NCBI GenBank assembly: GCA_032718475.1
Contig: JAUCBJ010006007.1
Span: 1 to 49,427, forward strand
Source: Nemertoderma westbladi
Lineage: Eukaryota; Xenacoelomorpha; Nemertodermatida; Nemertodermatidae
Direction: 5' to 3'
Length of the DNA: 49,427 nt
The position numbers were made by a program, and so were the translations under genes. Positions 21,447-34,100 of the stretch are shown here, piece after piece; positions within the stretch are counted from its first letter, which is position 1; every line of letters starts with the position of its first letter. The notes below the pieces were generated by a model. It did not search any database. It was not told the origin of the DNA and saw nothing but the letters and a program-made list of their open reading frames with translations.

Positions 21447-21766
21447 TCAGGAAGTTTGCGAGTCAGTGGGAGGGGGTTTCGCGTGGAGTGGGAAGTTTCC
21501 TTGGTTGGGGAGATTGTTTACCGAGTCCGGGAGTAGGACCATCCGACGGGAGAGAAAGGGGGCCGAATCGCCACCGAATACACTCCGGACAACGTACTTG
21601 GGTTGCGTCCCGGAGCGAACAGTTAACGGGCCGTTAGGCAGCCCAGTCTGGGGGGACGATGTTCGTTTACCAACCAACACAGACTGGCCGTCTACTAGAC
21701 CTTGGTTGTTGGGAACCAGTAGAGAATTCAATTGGGGGCCAGTTTGGTAAGCCGGTGAGTATTTCG
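21447..21766 (-). CDS. ATXN7: Ataxin-7-like gene, last coding exon
   Basis: The minus strand has a strong acceptor (TTATTATTATTTTTTGTAG, then CGAAATAC). It needs one base from the previous exon, exactly what the exon ending at 37,890 supplies (phase 1). The frame is then open for 105 codons to TGA at 21,447-21,449. The encoded tail is low-complexity, with Pro, Asn, Ser, Gly and Gln (for example SSPQTGLPNGP and KPPPTDSQTS). GC content and CpG frequency are much higher than in flanking DNA, as expected for coding. The C-terminus of ataxin-7 proteins is known to be disordered and poorly conserved, so assignment rests on strand, splice sites, phase and composition, not on similarity. A GTGAGT on the opposite strand at 21,755 is taken as chance. 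The intron between this exon and the previous one holds the whole satellite array. Confidence 0.65.
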
Positions 21767-22526
21767 CTACAAAAAATAATAATAATTAGTAATTAATTGT
21801 TGTTACTAATTTCATATCAAAAGTATTTAAATCAGGCGTAAAATATGTTTAACTCTTATTATGACTGAAATATCTAGTACAACAACCTGTCTGTGGGTCT
21901 GTCTAACTGTACGTCTGTCCATCTCTAGGTTTTTAGATCTGTCCACCATTAAGTCTGTCCGACTGTTTGTCTAATCCTACTGTTTAAGATGCGCTCGACA
22001 CTAACTATTGTACAATAGGATATAACACCACCAGTTTTGAAACATAAACATCGTGAACACCTTCTTGGATAGGCAAAGTGGACAACCGCAATGTGGGAAT
22101 CCGTTAAAAAGAAAACTGTATAACTCCACCAGCAGTAGTTAGAGAGCTAATGCATCATACCAAATAAATAATTTATTATCCATGGTCCTCCTTCGCAGTA
22201 AACATAAGGAAATAGTTTCTACTCAATGTTCACCATTACCGATGCAATCAATTATTCAAATACCTCAGGACATTTAGGCCTCATGCATCGTAAATTATTG
22301 AATCCATAGAGTATCAGGGATATAAAATAACCTACGTAATCCAGCAATATACTCTCCTGTAATATCCAGTCAGATCGAAAACAAAATTATAACTCAAGAC
22401 AATTATAGATTAGCGAAGTATTAAAAGTATTACTACAGAATTAGCGAAAGTAAATCAGCCACATAATATAACAGCCGTGATAATTTATATAGAAAAACTC
22501 GCACCGATAACTGCCAAAGGGACCGG
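21767..22526. other. Start of the last intron (3' part), no feature
   Basis: AT-rich DNA, with short GTCTGTCC-type repeats near 21,890-21,970. No exon or element is supported. Confidence 0.4.
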
Positions 22527-25500
22527 GGTCGGCACTGTCAAATATGCGAAATCCAAAAACTGGCTTCAGTTACATGGGCACTGTCAAAGATACGATCTAC
22601 AAGAACTAATGGCTTCAGTTACAAGGGCACTGTCAAAGAAACGATCTACAAGAACTAATGGCTTCAGTAACAAGGGCACTGTCAAAGAAACGATCTACAA
22701 GAACTAATGGCTTCAGTAACAAGGGCACTGTCAAAGATACGATCTACAAGAACTAATGGCTTCAGTTACAAGGGCACTGTCAAAGAAACGATATATAAGA
22801 ACTAATGGCTTCAGTTACAAGGGCACTGTCAAAGATACGATCTACAAGAACTAATGGCTTCAGTTACATGGGCACTGTCAAAGATACGATCTACACGAAC
22901 TAATGGCTTCAGTTACATGGGCACTGTCAAAGAAACGATCTACAAGAACTAATGACTTCAGTTACATGGGCACTGTCAAAGATACGATCTACAAGAACTA
23001 ATGACTTCAGTTACATGGGCACTGTCAAAGAAACGATCTACAAGAACTAATGGCTTCAGTAACAAGGGCACTGTCAAAGAAACGATATATAAGAACTAAT
23101 GGCTTCAGTTACAAGGGCACTGTGAAAGATACGATCTACAAGAACTAATGACTTCAGTTACATGGGCACTGTCAAAGATACGATCTACAAGAACTAATGG
23201 CTTCAGTTACAAGGGCACTGTCAAAGATACGATCTACAAGAACTAATGGTTTCAGTTACAAGGGCACTGTCAAAGAAACGATCTACAAGAACTAATGACT
23301 TCAGTTACAAGGGCACTGTCAAAGAAACGATCTACAAGAACTAATGGCTTCAGTAACAAGGGCACTGTCAAAGAAACGATATATAAGAACTAATGGCTTC
23401 AGTTACAAGGGCACTGTCAAAGATACGATCTACAAGAACTAATGGCTTCAGTTACATGGGCACTGTCAAAGATACGATCTACAAGAACTAATGGCTTCAG
23501 TTACAAGGGCACTGTCAAAGAAACGATCTACAAGAACTAATGACTTCAGTTACATGGGCACTGTCAAAGAAACGATCTACAAGAACTAATGACTTCAGTT
23601 ACATGGGCACTGTCAAAGAAACGATCTACAAGAACTAATGACTTCAGTTACATGGGCACTGTCAAAGATACGATCTACAAGAACTAATGGCTTCAGTTAC
23701 AAGGGCACTGTCAAAGAAACGATCTACAAGAACTAATGGCTTCAGTAACAAGGGCACTGTCAAAGAAACGATATATAAGAACTAATGGCTTCAGTTACAA
23801 GGGCACTGTCAAAGAAACGATCTACAAGAACTAATGACTTCAGTTACATGGGCACTGTCAAAGATACGATCTACAAGAACTAATGGCTTCAGTTACAAGG
23901 GCACTGTCAAAGAAACGATCTACAAGAACTAATGACTTCAGTTACATGGGCACTGTCAAAGAAACGATCTACAAGAACTAATGACTTCAGTTACATGGGC
24001 ACTGTCAAAGAAACGATCTACAAGAACTAATGACTTCAGTTACATGGGCACTGTCAAAGATACGATCTACAAGAACTAATGACTTCAGTTACATGGGCAC
24101 TGTCAAAGATACGATCTACAAGAACTAATGGCTTCAGTTACAAGGGCACTGTCAAAGAAACGATCTACAAGAACTAATGGCTTCAGTAACAAGGGCACTG
24201 TCAAAGATACGATCTACAAGAACTAATGGTTTCAGTTACAAGGGCACTGTCAAAGATACGATCTACAAGAACTAATGACTTCAGTTACATGGGCACTGTC
24301 AAAGAAACGATCTACAAGAACTAATGGCTTCAGTTACAAGGGCACTGTCAAAGATACGATCTACAAGAACTAATGACTTCAGTTACATGGGCACTGTCAA
24401 AGATACGATCTACAAGAACTAATGACTTCAGTTACATGGGCACTGTCAAAGATACGATCTACAAGAACTAATGGCTTCAGTTACAAGGGCACTGTCAAAG
24501 AAACGATCTACAAGAACTAATGGCTTCAGTAACAAGGGCACTGTCAAAGAAACGATATATAAGAACTAATGGCTTCAGTTACAAGGGCACTGTCAAAGAT
24601 ACGATCTACAAGAACTAATGGCTTCAGTTACAAGGGCACTGTCAAAGAAACGATCTACAAGAACTAATGACTTCAGTTACATGGGCACTGTCAAAGAAAC
24701 GATCTACAAGAACTAATGACTTCAGTTACATGGGCACTGTCAAAGAAACGATCTACAAGAACTAATGACTTCAGTTACATGGGCACTGTCAAAGATACGA
24801 TCTACAAGAACCAATGGCTTCAGTTACAAGGGCACTGTCAAAGAAACGATCTACACGAACTAATGGCTTCAGTTACATGGGCACTGTCAAAGATACGATC
24901 TACAAGAACTAATGACTTCAGTTACATGGGCACTGTGAAAGATACGATCTACAAGATCTAATGGCTTCAGTAACAAGGGCACTGTGAAAGATACGATCTA
25001 CAAGAACCAATGGCTTCAGTTACAAGGGCACTGTCAAAGAAACGATCTACAAGAACTAATGACTTCAGTTACATGGACACTGTCAAAGATACGATCTACA
25101 AGAACTAATGACTTCAGTTACATGGGCACTGTCAAAGAAACGATCTACAAGAACTAATGACTTCAGTTACATGGGCACTGTCAAAGATACGATCTACAAG
25201 AACTAATGGCTTCAGTTACATGGGCACTGTCAAAGAAACGATCTACACGAACTAATGGCTTTAGTTACAAGGGCACTGTCAAAAATACGATCTACAAGAA
25301 CTAATGGTTTCAGTAACAAGGGCACTGTCAAAGATACGATCTACAAAAACTAATGGTTTCAGTAACAAGGGCACTGTCAAAGATACGATCTACAAGAACT
25401 AATGGCTTTAGTTACAAGGGCACTGTCAAAGAAACGATATATAAGAACTAATGGCTTCAGTTACATGGGCACTGCCAAAGAAACGATCTACAAGAACTAA

Positions 25501-28500
25501 TGACTTCAGTTACATGGGCACTGTCAAAGAAACGATCTACAAGAACTAATGGCTTCAGTTACATGGGCACTGTCAAAGATACGATCTACAAGAACTAATG
25601 GCTTCAGTTACAAGGGCACTGTCAAAGATACGATCTACAAGAACTAATGACTTCAGTTACATGGGCACTGTCAAAGATACGATCTACAAGAACTAATGGC
25701 TTCAGTTACAAGGGCACTGTCAAAGATACGATCTACAAGAACTAATGACTTCAGTTACAAGGGCACTGTCAAAGATACGATCTACAAGAACTAATGGCTT
25801 CAGTTACAAGGGCACTGTGAAAGATACGATCTACAAGAACTAATGACTTCAGTTACATGGGCACTGTCAAAGATACGATCTACAAGAACTAATGGCTTCA
25901 GTTACAAGGGCACTGTCAAAGATACGATCTACAAGAACTAATGGTTTCAGTTACAAGGGCACTGTCAAAGAAACGATCTACAAGAACTAATGACTTCAGT
26001 TACAAGGGCACTGTCAAAGAAACGATCTACAAGAACTAATGGCTTCAGTAACAAGGGCACTGTCAAAGAAACGATATATAAGAACTAATGGCTTCAGTTA
26101 CAAGGGCACTGTCAAAGATACGATCTACAAGAACTAATGGCTTCAGTTACATGGGCACTGTCAAAGATACGATCTACAAGAACTAATGGCTTCAGTTACA
26201 AGGGCACTGTCAAAGAAACGATCTACAAGAACTAATGACTTCAGTTACATGGGCACTGTCAAAGAAACGATCTACAAGAACTAATGACTTCAGTTACATG
26301 GGCACTGTCAAAGAAACGATCTACAAGAACTAATGACTTCAGTTACATGGGCACTGTCAAAGATACGATCTACAAGAACTAATGGCTTCAGTTACAAGGG
26401 CACTGTCAAAGAAACGATCTACAAGAACTAATGGCTTCAGTAACAAGGGCACTGTCAAAGAAACGATATATAAGAACTAATGGCTTCAGTTACAAGGGCA
26501 CTGTCAAAGAAACGATCTACAAGAACTAATGACTTCAGTTACATGGGCACTGTCAAAGATACGATCTACAAGAACTAATGGCTTCAGTTACAAGGGCACT
26601 GTCAAAGAAACGATCTACAAGAACTAATGACTTCAGTTACATGGGCACTGTCAAAGAAACGATCTACAAGAACTAATGACTTCAGTTACATGGGCACTGT
26701 CAAAGAAACGATCTACAAGAACTAATGACTTCAGTTACATGGGCACTGTCAAAGATACGATCTACAAGAACTAATGACTTCAGTTACATGGGCACTGTCA
26801 AAGATACGATCTACAAGAACTAATGGCTTCAGTTACAAGGGCACTGTCAAAGAAACGATCTACAAGAACTAATGGCTTCAGTAACAAGGGCACTGTCAAA
26901 GAAACGATATATAAGAACTAATGGCTTCAGTTACAAGGGCACTGTCAAAGATACGATCTACAAGAACTAATGGCTTCAGTTACAAGGGCACTGTCAAAGA
27001 AACGATCTACAAGAACTAATGACTTCAGTTACATGGGCACTGTCAAAGAAACGATCTACAAGAACTAATGACTTCAGTTACATGGGCACTGTCAAAGAAA
27101 CGATCTACAAGAACTAATGACTTCAGTTACATGGGCACTGTCAAAGATACGATCTACAAGAACCAATGGCTTCAGTTACAAGGGCACTGTCAAAGAAACG
27201 ATCTACACGAACTAATGGCTTGAGTTACATGGGCACTGTCAAAGATACGATCTACAAGAACTAATGACTTCAGTTACATGGGCACTGTGAAAGATACGAT
27301 CTACAAGATCTAATGGCTTCAGTAACAAGGGCACTGTGAAAGATACGATCTACAAGAACCAATGGCTTCAGTTACAAGGGCACTGTCAAAGAAACGATCT
27401 ACAAGAACTAATGACTTCAGTTACATGGACACTGTCAAAGATACGATCTACAAGAACTAATGACTTCAGTTACATGGGCACTGTCAAAGAAACGATCTAC
27501 AAGAACTAATGACTTCAGTTACATGGGCACTGTCAAAGATACGATCTACAAGAACTAATGGCTTCAGTTACATGGGCACTGTCAAAGAAACGATCTACAC
27601 GAACTAATGGCTTTAGTTACAAGGGCACTGTCAAAAATACGATCTACAAGAACTAATGGTTTCAGTAACAAGGGCACTGTCAAAGATACGATCTACAAAA
27701 ACTAATGGTTTCAGTAACAAGGGCACTGTCAAAGATACGATCTACAAGAACTAATGGCTTTAGTTACAAGGGCACTGTCAAAGAAACGATATATAAGAAC
27801 TAATGGCTTCAGTTACATGGGCACTGTCAAAGAAACGATCTACAAGAACTAATGACTTCAGTTACATGGGCACTGTCAAAGAAACGATCTACAAGAACTA
27901 ATGGCTTCAGTTACATGGGCACTGTCAAAGATACGATCTACAAGAACTAATGGCTTCAGTTACAAGGGCACTGTCAAAGATACGATCTACAAGAACTAAT
28001 GACTTCAGTTACATGGGCACTGTCAAAGATACGATCTACAAGAACTAATGGCTTCAGTTACAAGGGCACTGTCAAAGATACGATCTACAAGAACTAATGA
28101 CTTCAGTTACAAGGGCACTGTCAAAGATACGATCTACAAGAACTAATGGCTTCAGTTACAAGGGCACTGTCAAAGATACGATCTACAAGAACTAATGGCT
28201 TCAGTTACAGGGGCACTGTCAAAGAAACGATCTACAAGAACTAATGGCTTCAGTTACAAGGGCACTGTCAAAGATACGATCTACAAGAACTAATGACTTC
28301 AGTTACAAGGGCACTGTCAAAGATACGATCTACAAGAACTAATGGCTTCAGTTACAGGGGCACTGTCAAAGATACGATCTACAAGAACTAATGGCTTCAG
28401 TTACAGGGGCACTGTCAAAGATACGATCTACAAGAACTAATGACTTCAGTTACATGGGCACTGTGAAAGATACGATCTACAAGAACCAATGGCTTCAGTT

Positions 28501-28767
28501 ACAAGGGCACTGTCAAAGAAACGATCTACAAGAACTAATGGCTTCAGTAACAAGGGCACTGTCAAAGATACGATCTACAAGAACTAATGACTTCAGTTAC
28601 ATGGGCACTGTGAAAGATACGATCTACAAGAACCAATGGCTTCAGTTACAAGGGCACTGTCAAAGAAACGATCTACAAGAACTAATGGCTTCAGTAACAA
28701 GGGCACTGTCAAAGATACGATCTACAAGAACTAATGACTTCAGTTACATGGGCACTGTGAAAGATAC
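22527..28767. repeat. 49-bp satellite array, left block (about 127 units)
   Basis: The unit is (AATGGCTTCAGTTACAAGGG)(CACTGTCAAAGATACGATCT)(ACAAGAACT), 49 bp, repeated head to tail without spacers. The first unit (about 22,527-22,570) is strongly diverged. A small set of alternative bases is shuffled among units: GGCTTC/GACTTC/GGTTTC, ACAAGG/ACATGG, GATACG/GAAACG, GTCAAA/GTGAAA, GAACTA/GAACCA, and ATATAT for ATCTAC. 49 is not a multiple of 3, so a reading frame passes through all three phases every 147 bp. Units with GAACCAATGG avoid the usual TAA. The many ~81-codon frames this creates are by-products, not genes. Confidence 0.97.
23246..28210. repeat. Higher-order duplication inside the left satellite block
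   Basis: Rare variants recur in the same order at a constant offset. ATATAT variants at 23,379 and 23,771 return 2,695 bp later (55 units). Those at 24,555 and 25,436, and the unusual CTTTAGTTAC / AAAAATACG / ACAAAAACTAATGG series at 25,255-25,400, return 2,352 bp later (48 units). The two copies differ by a 7-unit (343-bp) gap. The copies span about 23.2-25.8 kb and 25.9-28.2 kb. Confidence 0.85.
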
Positions 28768-28768
28768 C

Positions 28769-31132
28769 ACCCAGTTCAAGAAGCGAACTGGAAAGCTATG
28801 GACTCATAGTGGACCCAGTGGTCACAAGTCCCAGATAGACCATATTCTGTTTCGTAGGAAATACAGGAGCTCTATACAAGACTGTAATGCATTTACACTT
28901 CGACCCTTCTCCAGTGATCACCGCCTTATTGTGGCCAAGGTAAGACTTAGTCTGCGTGCTAGCAGAACAACGAAATCTGCCTTGCCGCGGCATGACTGGT
29001 CCTCTCTGTTGCAACAGCCAAGTGTGAGATCCAGCTTCACACTACAGCTGAGCAACAGGTATGAGGCTCTTGCCTCTGAGGCGGCAGATCACTGTGAGGG
29101 CTATACTGCCTTTACAGAAGCAGTTAAGTTAGCAGCTGCAGAAACAGTTCCTGTATACCCTCGAAACAGGAAAAGGGCCCCCTGGACTGACAACAAAATT
29201 CAAAAGTGCCGAAATGACCTTCATAAGGCGCAGAAAGAGTCCCGACTCAAACAGACTACAGCGGCCAAGAATGCAGTTAAGGCTGCATCTAGGTCCCTGA
29301 ACAGGCAGTACTCTGTTAATCTACAGGAGCTAATAAACCAACAGGTTGATGCCATCAATGATGCTGACGACAGCAGGCAATCATCCCAGGCATGGAAATC
29401 GATCAATCTGCTTACTGGGCGGAAAAGCCAACCAACCACCAAGGTTAAGGCAGAATCACCAGCCGATCGCCTCAATGGTTGGAAAGCCCACTTTGAAAAA
29501 CTCCTCAATAATGACAGGGTATTGCCTGATAACTTTATAGAAGTAAAGGTGTCTGAGTCTGTACTCCCAGATATTCCCATTGGCGATATCTCCTTTGCAG
29601 AAGTGAAGGCTGCTGCAAAGAGCATTAAGACCAATCGTGCCAGTGGAGTAGATGGTGTTCCCCCTGAGGTCTTTAAAATACCTGAGTGTTTAAAGCTCAT
29701 CTATCCCATCATAGTAGACATGTACCGTACAACAAGAGTCCCACAAGAAATGAAAACAAATAAGTTGGTGCCAGTTCCCAAGAAGGGCAACCTAACACTC
29801 TATGGTTCTTTTCGGGGAATCTCATTGATCTCAATTGCTGCAAAGCTATACAATAGGATTCTATTAAATCGCATCAGGGATCCCATTGAGAGACTGCTCC
29901 GTGGAAATCAGAATGGGTTCCGTAAAGGTCGTGGGACCATGGAGCCCATTTTGGCACTTAGAAGGATAATTGAAGAATTATCAAAAAAGAAAGACAGGCA
30001 TCTGGCTGTTATCTTTGTTGACTTCTTCAAGGCCTTTGATTCAGTCTCTCGCTCACGTATGTTCAGCATACTTTCATTATATGGGATTCCTGATGAAATT
30101 ATTGCAGCAATCAGATCAGTATACGATGGTTCGACAACATTTGTGTCTACTGTTGACGGTGACACAGAACCATTCGAAGTGTTATGGGGCGTCCTCCAAG
30201 GAGACACACTTGCACCATTCTTATTCATTATTGTGGTTGACTATGTTCTACGCATGTCCTTAGATCATCATAATGATGATGGGGTGATGATAACTCCACC
30301 TACTGGCTCCAGAAGTCGAGGAAATCCTGCCAAGTACCTAACTGATCTAGACTTTGCTGATGACTTAGGAGTACTCTCAGAATCATTAGAGGGAGCCCAA
30401 CGGCTCCTCAGCTCATTAGAACATGCTGCTTCTAGTGTTGGTCTTTTTATTAACTCCAGAAAGACCAAAATTCTGACAGTTAACTTTGAAAGTCCTCAGC
30501 AAGTCTCTGATCGGATGAGCATAAGCTCAAAGGATGGTATGCTTGAGCATGTCGACGACTTCTGTTACCTGGGATCATGGATCCGGAAGTCAGGTGAGGA
30601 CCTTCGAATACGTAAGGGAAAGGCATGGGCAGCCTTGAATAGGCTTTCCAGGATTTGGAAGTCACCGAGAATTAATCGGAAACTTAAGGTCCGATTATTT
30701 AGAGCAGCAGTAGTTCCAGTACTCCTCTACGGGAGTCCATGCTGGGCTCTAACTGCTGAGGACACCAAATCTCTGGATGGCACATTCACAAGAATGCTAC
30801 GCCGGGTTCATTGTGTCAAGTACAATGCACACATCTCCAACCAGACACTATATAACATTGGAGGTGTCTCATTGGTTCCCCCAAGCTTGACACTAGAACA
30901 AAATCGCCTCCGCTTTGCAGGACATTGCTTTCGCCGTGAGGACCAGCCAGTGCATAATCTTGTACTTTGGCAGCCTCATGGAGTGAATAAGCATGGTGGA
31001 CAGCCCATGACTTTCTTGAGACGCATCTTAAAGGACACTGGTCTTAAAGATGCGGATGATCTAGCAAATGTCATGGGTGATAGGGAGTTGTGGCGGTGCA
31101 ATTTTGTTGACAAGCCGGCACAGCATTCTTAA
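28769..31132 (+). CDS. RTE-like reverse transcriptase ORF, open but lacking its N-terminus
   Basis: About 787 codons without a stop. First comes the end of the APE endonuclease (QIDHILF, then the SDH motif SSDHRLIVAK), then a linker with Lys/Arg-rich helices. The reverse transcriptase follows: the ASGVDGVPPEVFK block, NGFRKGRGTMEPI, motif A FVDFFKAFD, GVLQGDTLAPFLF, and the catalytic FADD in LDFADDLG (about 30,350). It ends with the C-terminal RTE block LLYGSPCWALT, RMLRRVHC, RLRFAGHCF and a stop at 31,130-31,132. The 5' truncation removes the endonuclease N-terminus with its catalytic Glu, so autonomous activity is unlikely. Upstream, the satellite happens to be open in the same frame from 28,391, adding 126 satellite-coded residues. 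That fusion is most likely accidental. Orientation is opposite to the host gene in whose intron it lies. Confidence 0.85.
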   Translation, partial: TQFKKRTGKLWTHSGPSGHKSQIDHILFRRKYRSSIQDCNAFTLRPFSSDHRLIVAKVRLSLRASRTTKSALPRHDWSSLLQQPSVRSSFTLQLSNRYEALASEAADHCEGYTAFTEAVKLAAAETVPVYPRNRKRAPWTDNKIQKCRNDLHKAQKESRLKQTTAAKNAVKAASRSLNRQYSVNLQELINQQVDAINDADDSRQSSQAWKSINLLTGRKSQPTTKVKAESPADRLNGWKAHFEKLLNNDRVLPDNFIEVKVSESVLPDIPIGDISFAEVKAAAKSIKTNRASGVDGVPPEVFKIPECLKLIYPIIVDMYRTTRVPQEMKTNKLVPVPKKGNLTLYGSFRGISLISIAAKLYNRILLNRIRDPIERLLRGNQNGFRKGRGTMEPILALRRIIEELSKKKDRHLAVIFVDFFKAFDSVSRSRMFSILSLYGIPDEIIAAIRSVYDGSTTFVSTVDGDTEPFEVLWGVLQGDTLAPFLFIIVVDYVLRMSLDHHNDDGVMITPPTGSRSRGNPAKYLTDLDFADDLGVLSESLEGAQRLLSSLEHAASSVGLFINSRKTKILTVNFESPQQVSDRMSISSKDGMLEHVDDFCYLGSWIRKSGEDLRIRKGKAWAALNRLSRIWKSPRINRKLKVRLFRAAVVPVLLYGSPCWALTAEDTKSLDGTFTRMLRRVHCVKYNAHISNQTLYNIGGVSLVPPSLTLEQNRLRFAGHCFRREDQPVHNLVLWQPHGVNKHGGQPMTFLRRILKDTGLKDADDLANVMGDRELWRCNFVDKPAQHS

Positions 31133-31168
31133 AAATGCAGCTGCAATGCAGCATGCCGATCCTAGTAG
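28769..31168 (+). mobile_element. RTE-like element, 5'-truncated, inserted in the satellite
   Basis: It begins inside the endonuclease region (ACCCAGTTCAAG, equal to position ~7,468 of the other copy) and ends with TGCAGCTGCAATGCAGCATG, CCGATC and a short (TAG)n tail. The satellite word GTGAAAGATAC flanks both sides (28,757-28,767 and 31,168-31,178), giving an 11-bp target-site duplication. This is the mark of target-primed insertion. It is close in sequence to the copy at 6.1-8.7 kb but lacks that copy's deletions. Confidence 0.92.
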
Positions 31169-34100
31169 TGAAAGATACGATCTACAAGAACCAATGGCTT
31201 CAGTTACAAGGGCACTGTCAAAGAAACGATCTACAAGAACTAATGGCTTCAGTTACAAGGGCACTGTCAAAGATACGATCTACAAGAACTAATGGCTTCA
31301 GTAACAAGGGCACTGTCAAAGATACGATCTACAAGAACTAATGGCTTCAGTTACAAGGGCACTGTGAAAGATACGATCTACAAGAACCAATGGCTTCAGT
31401 TACAAGGGCACTGTCAAAGAAACGATCTACAAGCACTAATGACTTCAGTTACAAGGGCACTGTCAAAGAAACGATCTACAAGAACCAATGGCTTCAGTTA
31501 CAAGGGCACTGTCAAAGAAACGATCTACAAGAACTAATGGCTTCAGTTACAAGGGCACTGTCAAAGATACGATCTACAAGAACTAATGGCTTCAGTAACA
31601 AGGGCACTGTCAAAGATACGATCTACAAGAACTAATGGCTTCAGTTACAAGGGCACTGTGAAAGATACGATCTACAAGAACCAATGGCTTCAGTTACAAG
31701 GGCACTGTCAAAGAAACGATCTACAAGCACTAATGACTTCAGTTACAAGGGCACTGTCAAAGAAACGATCTACAAGAACTAATGGCTTCAGTAACAAGGG
31801 CACTGTCAAAGATACGATCTACAAGAACTAATGGCTTCAGTTACAAGGGCACTGTGAAAGATACGATCTACAAGAACCAATGGCTTCAGTTACAAGGGCA
31901 CTGTCAAAGAAACGATCTACAAGCACTAATGACTTCAGTTACAAGGGCACTGTCAAAGATACGATCTACAAGAACTAATGGCTTCAGTAACAAGGGCACT
32001 GTCAAAGATACGATCTACAAGAACTAATGGTTTCAGTAACAAGGGCACTGTCAAAGATACGATCTACAAGAACTAATGGCTTCAGTTACAAGGGCACTGT
32101 CAAAGATACGATCTACAAGAACTAATGGTTTCAGTAACAAGGGCACTGTCAAAGATACGATCTACAAGAACTAATGGCTTCAGTTACAAGGGCACTGTCA
32201 AAGAAACGATCTACAAGAACTAATGGCTTCAGTTACAAGGGCACTGTCAAAGATACGATCTACAAGAACTAATGGCTTCAGTTACAAGGGTACTGTCAAA
32301 AATACGATCTACAAGAACTAATGACTTCAGTTACATGGGCACTGTGAAAGATACGATCTACAAGAACCAATGGCTTCAGTTACAAGGGCACTGTCAAAGA
32401 AACGATCTACAAGAACTAATGGCTTCAGTAACAAGGGCACTGTCAAAGAAACGATCTACAAGACCTAATGGCTTCAGTTACAAGGGTACTGTCAAAAATA
32501 CGATCTACAAGAACTAATGACTTCAGTTACATGGGCACTGTGAAAGATACGATCTACAAGAACCAATGGCTTCAGTTACAAGGGCACTGTCAAAGAAACG
32601 ATCTACAAGCACTAATGACTTCAGTTACAAGGGCACTGTCAAAGAAACGATCTACAAGAACCAATGGCTTCAGTTACAAGGGCACTGTCAAAGAAACGAT
32701 CTACAAGAACTAATGGCTTCAGTTACAAGGGCACTGTCAAAGATACGATCTACAAGAACTAATGGCTTCAGTAACAAGGGCACTGTCAAAGATACGATCT
32801 ACAAGAACTAATGGCTTCAGTTACAAGGGCACTGTCAAAGATACGATCTACAAGAACTAATGGCTTCAGTTACAAGGGCACTGTCAAAGAAACGATCTAC
32901 AAGCACTAATGGCTTCAGTAACAAGGGCACTGTCAAAGATACGATCTACAAGAACTAATGGCTTCAGTTACAAGGGCACTGTCAAAGAAACGATCTACAA
33001 GCACTAATGACTTCAGTTACAAGGGTACTGTCAAAAATACGATCTACAAGAACTAATGACTTCAGTTACATGGGCACTGTGAAAGATACGATCTACAAGA
33101 ACCAATGGCTTCAGTTACAAGGGCACTGTCAAAGAAACGATCTACAAGCACTAATGACTTCAGTTACAAGGGCACTGTCAAAGAAACGATCTACAAGAAC
33201 CAATGGCTTCAGTTACAAGGGCACTGTCAAAGAAACGATCTACAAGAACTAATGGCTTCAGTTACAAGGGCACTGTCAAAGATACGATCTACAAGAACTA
33301 ATGGCTTCAGTAACAAGGGCACTGTCAAAGATACGATCTACAAGAACTAATGGCTTCAGTTACAAGGGCACTGTCAAAGATACGATCTACAAGAACTAAT
33401 GGCTTCAGTTACAAGGGCACTGTCAAAGATACGATCTACAAGACCTAATGGCTTCAGTTACAAGGGTACTGTCAAAAATACGATCTACAAGAACTAATGA
33501 CTTCAGTTACATGGGCACTGTGAAAGATACGATCTACAAGAACCAATGGCTTCAGTTACAAAGGCACTGTCAAAGAAACGATCTACAAGCACTAATGACT
33601 TCAGTTACAAGGGCACTGTCAAAGAAACGATCTACAAGAACCAATGGCTTCAGTTACAAGGGCACTGTCAAAGAAACGATCTACAAGAACTAATGGCTAC
33701 AGTTACAAGGGCACTGTCAAAGATACGATCTACAAGAACTAATGGCTTCAGTAACAAGGGCACTGTCAAAGATACGATCTACAAGAACTAATGGCTTCAG
33801 TTACAAGGGCACTGTCAAAGATACGATCTACAAGAACTAATGGCTTCAGTTACAAGGGCACTGTCAAAGATACGATCTACAAGAACTAATGGCTTCAGTA
33901 ACAAGGGCACTGTCAAAGATACGATCTACAAGAACTAATGGCTTCAGTTACAAGGGCACTGTCAAAGAAACGATCTACAAGCACTAATGACTTCAGTTAC
34001 AAGGGCACTGTCAAAGAAACGATCTACAAGAACTAATGGCTTCAGTAACAAGGGCACTGTCAAAGATACGATCTACAAGAACTAATGGCTTCAGTTACAA

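Noticed and set aside
21385-21754. Plus-strand first exon with donor GTGAGT at 21,755
   Set aside because: The same segment on the minus strand has a strong acceptor, fits the phase of the previous ataxin-7-like exon and ends in a stop. The plus-strand frame is best explained as its shadow.
28391-28768. Satellite-coded N-terminus of a 913-codon protein
   Set aside because: The target duplication shows the RTE element inserted into the satellite; the shared frame is chance.
29221-30468. Minus-strand frames across the RTE reverse transcriptase
   Set aside because: They are shadows of the plus-strand RT frame.
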